This document shows positions 49,307-56,136 of a stretch of DNA of 58,555 bases, in pieces; position 1 is the stretch's first letter; the number at the start of each line of letters is the position of its first letter. The position numbers were made by a program, and so were the translations under genes. The notes under the pieces are model-generated. The model ran no database searches and was not told the origin of the DNA. It was given only the letters and a program-made list of their open reading frames with translations. This stretch comes from Enterocloster alcoholdehydrogenati (lineage in GTDB: Bacteria > Bacillota > Clostridia > Lachnospirales > Lachnospiraceae): positions 1 through 58,555 of the forward strand of contig NZ_BLTJ01000017.1 in assembly GCF_013282095.1 (NCBI RefSeq), written 5' to 3'.

Positions 49307-49597
49307 TTATGGCGTGTCCCCGGATTTTGGAAGGATTGCAGTCAATTCCACAGCCCCCGGAAGGTGGGACAGGGCAATCAGAAATGCTTTGACCTCTGCG
49401 CCGGAAAGGTTAGGAGCCAGCGGGAAAATCCCCTCTAAAATGGCTCCGCGCTCAATCAAGCGGCGGGTGCGAACCCTGCGTTCTTCATTCCGCTGCTTGT
49501 TCTCTAAAATCTTCTTGCGGTTTTCAAGCTGCCAGATCTCCTTCAGGACTTTCTCCCGTTCTTCTTTTGAGGGGTGGGCTGTAATTTTTTCGTTCAT
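49307..49597 (-). CDS. DUF3847 protein
   Basis: 96 residues. The N-terminal half is coiled coil (EREKVLKEIWQLENRKKILEN), then RRVRTRRLIERGAILEGIF, the DUF3847 signature seen in proteins encoded next to MobA/MobL relaxases. Basic, probably DNA-binding and part of the relaxosome; this is inference. The start is behind AGAGGTGC. Confidence 0.75.
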   Translation of the reverse strand: MNEKITAHPSKEEREKVLKEIWQLENRKKILENKQRNEERRVRTRRLIERGAILEGIFPLAPNLSGAEVKAFLIALSHLPGAVELTAILPKSGDTP

Positions 49598-49625
49598 GTC
49601 ATGCACCTCTTTTCTTTGGAAACGC

Positions 49626-50087
49626 TCATAGATTGACCGTCCATTTCTGACGCGCAAAGTACCGGCGTAGCCCCCGCAGTGCAGCGTGGATGGATTTTCC
49701 CGCCTGCGATGGTGTGATACCCTCCATTGCGGCAATATCTTTCACTTTCATACCCAGCATATAGCGGGCATGGACACGGCGGGCCTGCATAGGCGGCAGA
49801 GAGGAAATGGCTTCGTACAATCGCCGTATCAGTTCTTCGTATTCGGCTAATTCCTCTTTTTCTATCAGATGATCCTCTGGCGATGGCTGCGCCCAGCCGA
49901 TTGCAGCATTTTCGATTCCGTCGTTACAATCGAGGGAGTAAAACGCCTTATATCGGAACATCTTGCGCTCTCTGGAAGCCTCGGCCCTCTTATCCAGAAG
50001 AAACGCTTCGACGATCTCATCGGACACCTCCACAAAAATGTCCTCTTTGCAAAATGGATAATATTGTTTGAGATTGATGGTCTGCAT
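49626..50087 (-). CDS. Sigma-70 region 4-like regulator (copy 1 of 3)
   Basis: 153 residues. An N-terminal INLKQYYPFCKEDIFVEVSDE domain, then a sigma region 4-type helix-turn-helix (LPPMQARRVHARYMLGMKVKDIAAMEGITPSQAGK by position about 105-140). It lacks region 2, so it cannot act as a full sigma factor alone; such proteins in Tn916/CTn elements control transfer genes. It begins 11 bases after the next paralogue's end. Confidence 0.75.
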   Translation of the reverse strand: MQTINLKQYYPFCKEDIFVEVSDEIVEAFLLDKRAEASRERKMFRYKAFYSLDCNDGIENAAIGWAQPSPEDHLIEKEELAEYEELIRRLYEAISSLPPMQARRVHARYMLGMKVKDIAAMEGITPSQAGKSIHAALRGLRRYFARQKWTVNL

Positions 50088-50097
50088 AGGCACGCCC

Positions 50098-50550
50098 TCA
50101 CTCTGTTTGAAAAAGGTCATCATAGCAGCGGCGCATATTCCGCAGACCTCGACGGATGGCAACGCTGACCTTGCTGCTGTGGATGCCCTCTCTCCGGGAG
50201 ATTTCCGGCTGCTTGATACCGGCAATGTAGTAGGCGTGAACACGGCGGGCCTGTGTCGGAGTGGCATGAGCCAGAGCCGCAGGCAGAGCTGCAATCAGGT
50301 GCAGGCGGGTGGTCATTTCTTCTCGTTCCAGCAAAATATCTTCCGGCGATCTGCTGTGTTCCAGTGCGTAATTTTCCAGCCAGCTGTATGCGTCCAGAGA
50401 GTAGTAGGCGCGGTGGTAGACTTTCCGACGCTCATAGTTCTCCATCTCCCGCTGGGCCTGATACATCGCTGCCCATACCTCGTCCGTAACATCCACAAAC
50501 TCGTCATGCCGGTAGTGGGGATACATCCACCGCAGATTGATTGTTTTCAT
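50098..50550 (-). CDS. Sigma-70 region 4-like regulator (copy 2 of 3)
   Basis: 150 residues and a clear paralogue of the downstream copy: INLRWMYPHYRHDEFVDVTDE mirrors INLKQYYPFCKEDIFVEVSDE, and TPTQARRVHAYYIAGIKQPE mirrors its recognition part. The start follows CAGGAGGTAAGCCT. No region 2. Likely a tandem duplication; DNA targets unknown. Confidence 0.75.
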   Translation of the reverse strand: MKTINLRWMYPHYRHDEFVDVTDEVWAAMYQAQREMENYERRKVYHRAYYSLDAYSWLENYALEHSRSPEDILLEREEMTTRLHLIAALPAALAHATPTQARRVHAYYIAGIKQPEISRREGIHSSKVSVAIRRGLRNMRRCYDDLFQTE

Positions 50551-50653
50551 AGGCTTACCTCCTGAAAATTGGAGAGGCGGGCAGCTCGTCCGCTGTCCGC
50601 CCCTCGCTGAGATAAGGGAAATGATCCCTTTCACTTGGTAGCCAGAAAACAGG

Positions 50654-51067
50654 TCATTCGTTAAGCCTGTTCCCAAAGAAATTTATAAATTTTTTTCTGA
50701 CCGCCTCCACACTTTGATACACAGCCACTTTGGAGCAGCCGCACAGCACACCGATCTCTGCAAGGCTCAGTCCGTCAAGCGCGTAGAGCAGGAACCGGCG
50801 GCGCTGGGCCTCGGTACAAGTGTCCAGAACTGCCATCAGCTCATGCAGCGTTTCCATGCGGCAAAGGTATTCTTCCGGCGTTTCGCCGTAGGCTCCTACG
50901 CCCTCGGTGGTAATGATGTACTCGTCAAACTCCCGGCCATCCCAATGCCGCCGCTGTTCATGGAACAGGTTCTCCGTTTTGTGATCGGCCCGGTCAAGAA
51001 ATTCATAGACTTCCAGCGTGATCTCCACGGTCACAGCTTGTCCGTTATAATTGATGGTAACTTCCAT
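50654..51067 (-). CDS. Sigma-70 region 4-like regulator (copy 3 of 3)
   Basis: 137 residues, more divergent. TINYNGQAVTVEITLEVYEFLDRADHK replaces the tyrosine-rich start of the other two, and the helix-turn-helix is LSLAEIGVLCGCSKVAVYQSVEAVRK. It is first of the three in transcription order. A perfect 12-bp hairpin sits directly before its ribosome binding site, so its translation is probably controlled. Confidence 0.7.
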   Translation of the reverse strand: MEVTINYNGQAVTVEITLEVYEFLDRADHKTENLFHEQRRHWDGREFDEYIITTEGVGAYGETPEEYLCRMETLHELMAVLDTCTEAQRRRFLLYALDGLSLAEIGVLCGCSKVAVYQSVEAVRKKFINFFGNRLNE

Positions 51068-51080
51068 CTGCCTTTCCTCC

Positions 51081-51110
51081 ATTCAGATTTTTTCGGGAAA
51101 ATCTGAATGG
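51081..51110 (-). promoter_or_regulatory. Perfect 12-bp hairpin abutting the ribosome binding site of regulator copy 3
   Basis: CATTCAGATTTT-TTCGGG-AAAATCTGAATG (plus strand). On the mRNA its 3' arm ends right at GGAGG of the ribosome binding site, so stem formation or protein binding could control translation, or the palindrome may be an operator. Confidence 0.65.
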
Positions 51111-51334
51111 GGTGGTGGAGAACGGCACCGGGGATAAAGTTCGGGCCATGCTGACCCGATGTTCCGGCTCCATAGGGACAAAAAAGCGCCCGGACGGCAT
51201 AAAGCCATACGAGCGTCATGGAATATATTTTGCTGTTTAATTACATGGTATAGTGCATACCACCGGCCGCATTGCTCCGCTGCTGGGAACAGGCTTTTTT
51301 TAGCTGGTGCAGGTCATGGGTGCTGTGAAAATAG

Positions 51335-51455
51335 GCAAAAATAGACACGGCGGCAATCCTCCTATATGCCGCCGTGGATTTACACGGTGTTAGGTCGTCG
51401 TTGGTTTAGGATAGGCGAAAAGAAACGGCGGCTCTGATTTCTCAAAACCGCCGCC
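51335..51455 (-). terminator. Two GC-rich hairpins in the 51111-51590 gene-free stretch
   Basis: CACGGCGGCA/TGCCGCCGTG (51346-51376) and CGGCGG/CCGCCG (51426-51453), each followed on the minus strand by a T-rich run. The stretch from 51111 to 51590 otherwise shows no credible gene; it probably holds the promoter of the three regulator genes. Confidence 0.55.
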
Positions 51456-51550
51456 AGAGTATGTAGAGTAAGCGCACAAAATCAACCTGCCCAGCTACGG
51501 TTTTTTTCTTTCCCCGTTGGGCGGGGCAGGCTCTCGTCGTATATTGAAAT

Positions 51551-51597
51551 AAAAAAGGACCGATAACCACAAGTGAATTTACCTTGTGTATTATCGG
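51551..51597 (-). terminator. Terminator of the padR-yjdF-KTR operon
   Basis: Minus strand: CCGATAA and CACAAG pair with their complements (long interrupted stem), followed by TTTTTT. The stop of the KTR gene lies within the stem. Confidence 0.8.
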
Positions 51598-51776
51598 CTC
51601 TGCGTCTGTGCGTCTGGCTCTTGAACGATGGATAAATTTAGTTTTCTTACTGTAATCAGGGTTTCATGTTTGCATTTAGGACAATATAACGGAAAGTTTT
51701 CCAGTACTGTATCATCGCGGATTTTCAATCGCGTTTTGCTGCCGCAAAAGGGGCATAAAATCCATTCTATCTTCAT
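51591..51776 (-). CDS. Cysteine-rich KTR domain protein
   Basis: 61 residues with two zinc knuckles, CPFCGSKTRLKIR and CPKCKHE, the Cys_rich_KTR family named for its KTR motif. Common in mobile elements of Firmicutes; function unknown, probably nucleic-acid binding. It starts 1 base after the yjdF stop. Confidence 0.8.
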   Translation of the reverse strand: MKIEWILCPFCGSKTRLKIRDDTVLENFPLYCPKCKHETLITVRKLNLSIVQEPDAQTQSR

Positions 51777-51777
51777 G

Positions 51778-52200
51778 TTATCTTCCTCTGTGCTTGGCTT
51801 TCTTCTTTTCCTGCCGTATGGCAAACTGACGGTCTTTCTCAGCCTCTTTCTGCTCACGGCTCTTGGTTTTCCGTTCCAGCTTACATTGCTCATGCTGGAG
51901 TTTCAACGCCTGCTGTGCCTTTGTGCCAATGCCTTTATCTTGCAGTTGACTTTGGATTTCGCGCTGCATTCGTTTGGGATTGATTTTTCGCTCTATGGCT
52001 ACTTCGGTCTGGATCGGGGGACTGAATTTCAATTTATGCCAATTCTTCAGCAGAAACTCATAGACCTCATAGTCTTTGGGCTCTGAACCAAAAGTGATTT
52101 TACATACCTCGTACTTACCGTTATCCGTTCTTTCGTATAGACCAATCCAAAATGGAGCTTCAAACAGGATGGTCAAACTGCTTTGGGGGACTGTGCTCAT
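51778..52200 (-). CDS. yjdF: YjdF-family protein
   Basis: 140 residues: FEAPFWIGLYERTDNGKYEVCKITFG is the YjdF signature and the C terminus is a Lys/Glu/Gln-rich basic tail. Homologues are often controlled by the azaaromatic-binding yjdF riboswitch; here the gene is instead inside a padR-led operon, overlapping padR by 4 bases. A role in resistance to planar aromatic compounds is plausible given the MATE exporter nearby; this is inference. Confidence 0.83.
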   Translation of the reverse strand: MSTVPQSSLTILFEAPFWIGLYERTDNGKYEVCKITFGSEPKDYEVYEFLLKNWHKLKFSPPIQTEVAIERKINPKRMQREIQSQLQDKGIGTKAQQALKLQHEQCKLERKTKSREQKEAEKDRQFAIRQEKKKAKHRGR

Positions 52201-52721
52201 TCTTTTAAGAACTGCCCTTCAAAGTGATCCAGCCATTCCAAAAGGGCGCGATAGAGAAACTGCTGCTGCTCAAAAATCGTTCTCCCAACCAAAGGAATGT
52301 CTGTAAATTCCCGCGCATAGCCCTCGTTGGATTCAGCCGAGGACTGTATGCTCCGGCGCAAAGCCGAAACCAGCTCCAACGCTTCGGCCTTGTCCATCTT
52401 GTTCAAATTGGTAATAACCACATTGAAATCGAATAGCAAGGGTACTGGGCCAGCGGCATAAGAGGCCATCAGCTCCTTGAAATACGCTCTGCCCTGATCG
52501 GTAATAGAATAAATAGCTTTATCCGCAAACTTATCGCCCTTGACAATATCGCTTTGCAGATAACCCTTTTCGCTCAACTGGAGAACCTTGCGATAAATAG
52601 AAGGTACGCTTATTTTTGTCCAGCGGGAAAAATGGTGGTACTCCACATCCTTTTGAATGTCATAGGCGCTTTGTGGTTTTTCCAATACAATACCAAGTAT
52701 GACTAAATCGATTGACGACAT
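52197..52721 (-). CDS. PadR-family repressor, linked to yjdF
   Basis: 174 residues. Winged helix with the PadR opening DLVILGIVLEKPQSAYDIQ and YRKVLQLSEKGYLQSD, plus a C-terminal dimer domain. Paralogue of the repressor at 54382-54903 (same length, same opening). The start follows GGAGGTGTAGTT. It probably represses its own operon through the palindrome overlapping its promoter; the inducer is unknown. Confidence 0.85.
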   Translation of the reverse strand: MSSIDLVILGIVLEKPQSAYDIQKDVEYHHFSRWTKISVPSIYRKVLQLSEKGYLQSDIVKGDKFADKAIYSITDQGRAYFKELMASYAAGPVPLLFDFNVVITNLNKMDKAEALELVSALRRSIQSSAESNEGYAREFTDIPLVGRTIFEQQQFLYRALLEWLDHFEGQFLKE

Positions 52722-52741
52722 AACTACACCTCCAACTTTTA

Positions 52742-52779
52742 CTATTATCAATAGTACTATTGTTGATAGCAAAAGTCAA
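52742..52779 (-). promoter_or_regulatory. padR-yjdF promoter with overlapping palindrome
   Basis: Minus strand: TTGACT (52774-52779), 17-bp spacer, TACTAT (52751-52756). The 28-bp imperfect palindrome at 52742-52769 is centred on the -10, with the half-site CTATCAACAATAGT. Confidence 0.7.
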
Positions 52780-52790
52780 GGGGAAGTACT

Positions 52791-54167
52791 TTATATTTCC
52801 GAATTGGACATAACCTGTTTTTCAGCCATAGACAATTCCCGATGAAGGTGTAACGCCATAAATACAGTGATTACTACGGAAATTACATCCGCGATGGGTT
52901 GGGCATATAGGATTCCGTTCATTCCCCATACCATAGGCAGCAGCAAAATGACAGGAACAAAGCAGACACCTTGTCTACATGCTCCCAAAAAGAAACCTGC
53001 CGCACCTTTGCCCAAGGCAAGGAACAAAGAGGAGTAAACCGTGTAGAAACCAAAAAGAATGAATGTGATCCCATTTGCAAACAGTGATTTTTGACCTGCT
53101 AAAATCATTTGAGTATCTCCCTCAGTAAATTGAGAGATAATCTGCGTAGAAAAAACGGCCATCACCAAGCCCACAACTAAGCAGAAACTTGTAGACCAAA
53201 TGATTGAGGTTTTGATTGCTTCGCGCAGGCGATCAAACTTCTTTGCCCCATAGCTGAATCCAGCAATAGGCTGGAACCCTTTCAGAAATCCAAAGACAAC
53301 AAGAGTTCCCATAGAAGTAATTCGCGTAACCGCCCCCATGCCTGCAATGACCGAATCGCCATAATTGCTGGATGCGCGGTTAATTAGCGCAATCGAAAGA
53401 CTTGTCAGCAGTTGGAACACCAAAGTGGGAACTCCAATTTTCAAAATTTCCGCCATCATTTGCCTCGTAGGAGAAAATATTTTTATACTGAACGAAAATA
53501 CGCTTTTTTTTCGCAGAACATAGGTAAGATAAACAAGCGTGGATACCATTTGCGAAATTGCTGTGGCGATTGCTGCACCTTCTACTCCCATGTCCAAAGT
53601 ATAAATGAAAAGAGGGTCTAATCCGATGTTCAATACGGCTCCCAATAGCAAGGCACACATGGTCGTTTTTGCTGCCCCCTCGCTACTTACAATATTGTTC
53701 ATTGTTACATTAAACACATTGAAAATACAGGACAGCACATAAATTCTTGCGTATGTCAAGGCATACGGCATAATTGTTTCCGTCGCGCCCAACATTACCA
53801 AAATTGGTTTAAGGAAAATCGTAGAAAGTAGGATGATAATAGCACCAATCAGAATACTGCTATACAGTGCGGTGCTTGCCACTTTATCGGCGGTATCTTT
53901 ATCTCCGCGCCCCAATAGTCTTGACAGATAGGATGCGGCTCCGTTACCGAACATAAGGCCTAAACCAACCACGACTTGTCCCAACGGAAATACGACAGAA
54001 ATAGCACCCATTTGACTTTTGCCCAAGCCACTCACAAAATAGGCATCCACCAGATTATAGAGTGCATTGATCAACATCCCAATCATAATCGGTATGCCGA
54101 GAGCCATCAGAGCTTTGGGGATAGGCGCACTGCCCAAAAGCTCAAGTTTGTTGTTGCGTTCATTCAT
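52791..54167 (-). CDS. MATE-family multidrug efflux transporter
   Basis: 458 residues with about 12 membrane segments. The N-terminal IPKALMALGIPIMIGMLINA and FGNGAASYLSRLLGRGD are typical MATE segments. It exports drugs or cationic dyes in exchange for Na+ or H+. It lies between two padR genes and is divergent from the second, so regulation by PadR is likely. It is the main phenotype-bearing cargo of the inner element. Full length. Confidence 0.9.
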   Translation of the reverse strand: MNERNNKLELLGSAPIPKALMALGIPIMIGMLINALYNLVDAYFVSGLGKSQMGAISVVFPLGQVVVGLGLMFGNGAASYLSRLLGRGDKDTADKVASTALYSSILIGAIIILLSTIFLKPILVMLGATETIMPYALTYARIYVLSCIFNVFNVTMNNIVSSEGAAKTTMCALLLGAVLNIGLDPLFIYTLDMGVEGAAIATAISQMVSTLVYLTYVLRKKSVFSFSIKIFSPTRQMMAEILKIGVPTLVFQLLTSLSIALINRASSNYGDSVIAGMGAVTRITSMGTLVVFGFLKGFQPIAGFSYGAKKFDRLREAIKTSIIWSTSFCLVVGLVMAVFSTQIISQFTEGDTQMILAGQKSLFANGITFILFGFYTVYSSLFLALGKGAAGFFLGACRQGVCFVPVILLLPMVWGMNGILYAQPIADVISVVITVFMALHLHRELSMAEKQVMSNSEI

Positions 54168-54239
54168 TGTTAATTCTCCTTTCGCTTCTTTAAGTATAAT
54201 TTACAGTAGTATAGATTATAGTATCATACCACATAAATC

Positions 54240-54328
54240 ATAGTACTATAATTTATAGTATATGTCAAGAGAAGCGAGGCGATTTGTCTTGACAAAGAGT
54301 ATAAAATCTAATACTATATTTTATAGTA
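54240..54328. promoter_or_regulatory. Divergent MATE/padR promoters with palindromic operators
   Basis: Minus strand (MATE): TTGACA (54263-54268), 17 bp, TACTAT (54240-54245), with ACTATAA-A-TTATAGT in the spacer. Plus strand (padR): TTGACA (54289-54294), 17 bp, TACTAT (54312-54317), overlapped by TACTATA-TTT-TATAGTA (54312-54328). Both palindromes share the half-site ACTATA, a likely PadR operator. Confidence 0.75.
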
Positions 54329-54381
54329 AATTTGACAGTATTCTTTCATGCAGAAAGCATAGTGAAAGGGCGTGATTCCAC

Positions 54382-54903
54382 ATGGCGACCATAGATTTAA
54401 TCGTGTTGGGAATATTGAAAAAGGAGCCAATGAGCGCCTACGATATTCAAAAGTTAGTAGAATATAGAAACATATCCAAATGGGTAAAAATCAGCACTCC
54501 ATCCATTTATAAAAAAGCCATTCAGTTAGAAGAAAAGGGGCTAATCCGAGGCGAAATCGTAAAGGAAGGGAAGATGCCAGAAAAAGCGATTTATTCCCTG
54601 ACGGAAGCCGGAGAAGCAGAATTTGAACGGCTCATGTTTGAGATTTCTGGAAAGCCTATTAACATTTTTCTGGACTTCAACGCTGTTATTGTGAATTTGG
54701 ATTCCTTGCCACCTGAAAAACAAAAATCGTGCATAGCAGAAATTGAGGAAAATATTAGTACTTTAAAATCCTATCTGGAACATAATATACAGAAAAAAGA
54801 AAATGAGCCCAGTATTCCCGCAACAGGTATGGCTGTTTTGCGTCAGCAGTATGTACTGGTGGAAGCAATCCAAGCATGGATTGCTTCATTAAAAGAGAAT
54901 TAA
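54382..54903 (+). CDS. PadR-family repressor, divergent from the MATE gene
   Basis: 173 residues, opening DLIVLGILKKEPMSAYDIQKLVEYRN, a near copy of the other PadR here. The winged helix ends near KAIYSLTEAGEAEFERL; the rest is helical dimer domain. It probably represses the MATE gene and itself via the shared TACTATA operators. A perfect terminator follows. Confidence 0.87.
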   Translation: MATIDLIVLGILKKEPMSAYDIQKLVEYRNISKWVKISTPSIYKKAIQLEEKGLIRGEIVKEGKMPEKAIYSLTEAGEAEFERLMFEISGKPINIFLDFNAVIVNLDSLPPEKQKSCIAEIEENISTLKSYLEHNIQKKENEPSIPATGMAVLRQQYVLVEAIQAWIASLKEN

Positions 54904-54920
54904 CAATAAATCATTATGCG

Positions 54921-54955
54921 AAAAGACCAGCAACTTTGTGTGACGCTGGTCTTTT
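54921..54955. terminator. Bidirectional terminator after padR
   Basis: AAAAGACCAGC, 13-base loop, GCTGGTCTTTT: an 11-bp perfect stem with T runs on both strands. Confidence 0.87.
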
Positions 54956-55044
54956 ATATATGAATTATAAACTTCAACTAACCTGCATATAGTAACATTC
55001 CACGGGCAAAGTATGAATTATACAATGTAACTGGGTGATATTAT

Positions 55045-55413
55045 ATGGCGAAAGTTGAAGATTGTCCCGGTTTTGAAACCTTTGGTGCAGATGTCAAAGC
55101 CGCACGAGAGGTAAAGCGTCTTGCACGAAAAACATTGGCAGAAATGGTTGGGATTGAATGGCGGTATCTTGCCAACATTGAGAATCAAGGTGCGATTCCG
55201 AGCCTGCCTGTGATGATCCAGTTGATTAAGGTCTGCGGACTTCCCGTAGAGCGGTATTTTAACCCGGAGATCATGCGGGAAGAAAGCGATCAGCGGCAGC
55301 GGGTCAGCCACAAGCTGAAGCTCTGTCCTGAACAATACCTGCCGATTATCGAAGGTGCCATAGACGGGGCGCTCAAAATGGAACAGACTGCGAAACAGAA
55401 GGAGGACGCATAA
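55045..55413 (+). CDS. XRE-family helix-turn-helix regulator
   Basis: 122 residues. The helix-turn-helix is FGADVKAAREVKRLARKTLAEMVGI with the recognition helix in WRYLANIENQGAIPS (about residues 12-55), of the Cro/CI type. The C terminus is basic. It is the only plus-strand gene next to the recombinase and likely controls excision genes of the inner element; the operator is not identified. The ribosome binding site is weak (GGGTGATATTAT). Confidence 0.82.
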   Translation: MAKVEDCPGFETFGADVKAAREVKRLARKTLAEMVGIEWRYLANIENQGAIPSLPVMIQLIKVCGLPVERYFNPEIMREESDQRQRVSHKLKLCPEQYLPIIEGAIDGALKMEQTAKQKEDA

Positions 55414-55440
55414 TCGCGGCCTCCTTCTGGCGTTTCTGTA

Positions 55441-55740
55441 TCATGTTTCCCTGCACTTTTCCAAAAGTTCCCGGCACCTCTGCTGGATTTCTCCGGTTTC
55501 TGTCACAGTCAGTTCACGCTTGTTTCCGGTAATTTTATCTTCCAGAAAGTTAGCGTATGTACTCAACAAAGCGTTCCGTAAATCCTCCGGGGTTTTCTGT
55601 ATCTCGGCGCTGTACCAGTCATTCCGGTGGGGCTCCCATGCCATCAATGTATAACCGAGGCTGGTCTGAACCACCTCATACAAAGGGTCATCATCCAGAT
55701 ATGCCTGAAACACTTTCAAAACCTTTTCAAAGGTCAGCAT
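55441..55740 (-). CDS. Conserved small protein, paralogue of 17972-18283
   Basis: 99 residues, no catalytic motif. The start MLTFEKVLKVF follows GGGAGGTGCGGGAA; a GTG three codons earlier is less likely. The same overall pattern as the outer-element protein (TFEKVLK, Asp-rich loop, KRELT, C-terminal CRELLEKC helix). Located just upstream of nothing but the XRE gene's 3' end, and downstream of tnpV in transcription order. Function unknown. Confidence 0.65.
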   Translation of the reverse strand: MLTFEKVLKVFQAYLDDDPLYEVVQTSLGYTLMAWEPHRNDWYSAEIQKTPEDLRNALLSTYANFLEDKITGNKRELTVTETGEIQQRCRELLEKCRET

Positions 55741-55756
55741 TTCCCGCACCTCCCAT

Positions 55757-56110
55757 TCAGCTGCAAATCAGTTCCCTGATTAAAATTTCCTCAATCTGTG
55801 CCGTTAATGTGTTCATCAGCCCCACCCAACGCATAGGGTCACAGGCTTTCAGTTCTTCCGTGACACCCGCAACTTCCATCATGTGAGGCAACATGGTTTC
55901 CACACGCCCCTGTGCTGTCCGCTCAATCTCTAACAGGTGTGGATACAGCTTCTCGCTCATCAGCAGATGGTTGTAGAGAATGGGGCGATGTTCCTTTAGG
56001 TAGGATTTTCGCATTCTGCCGTACTTGCCGATAGAAGTTTCCGGCTGTTCAGAAAGTTTTAGGTTGGGTATATCATAATCTCCACAACGAATGTAAGTCA
56101 ACTTACTCAT
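55757..56110 (-). CDS. tnpV: TnpV-family protein (stand-alone copy)
   Basis: About 117 residues. It carries YIRCGDYDIPNLKL, KYGRMRKSYLKEHRPILYN and MRWVGLMNTL, the TnpV signature. The AAAGGAGAATGAAT site favours the second ATG. The gene is directly downstream of the serine recombinase, as tnpV is in Tn4451. It is very similar to the copy embedded in the methylase-helicase gene. Confidence 0.83.
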   Translation of the reverse strand: MSKLTYIRCGDYDIPNLKLSEQPETSIGKYGRMRKSYLKEHRPILYNHLLMSEKLYPHLLEIERTAQGRVETMLPHMMEVAGVTEELKACDPMRWVGLMNTLTAQIEEILIRELICS

Positions 56111-56136
56111 ATTCATTCTCCTTTGCTTCGTGATGA

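Noticed and set aside
51778-52800. yjdF riboswitch upstream of yjdF
   Set aside because: yjdF is translationally coupled to padR with no leader of its own, and the padR leader is short and AT-rich with palindromes, not a riboswitch fold.
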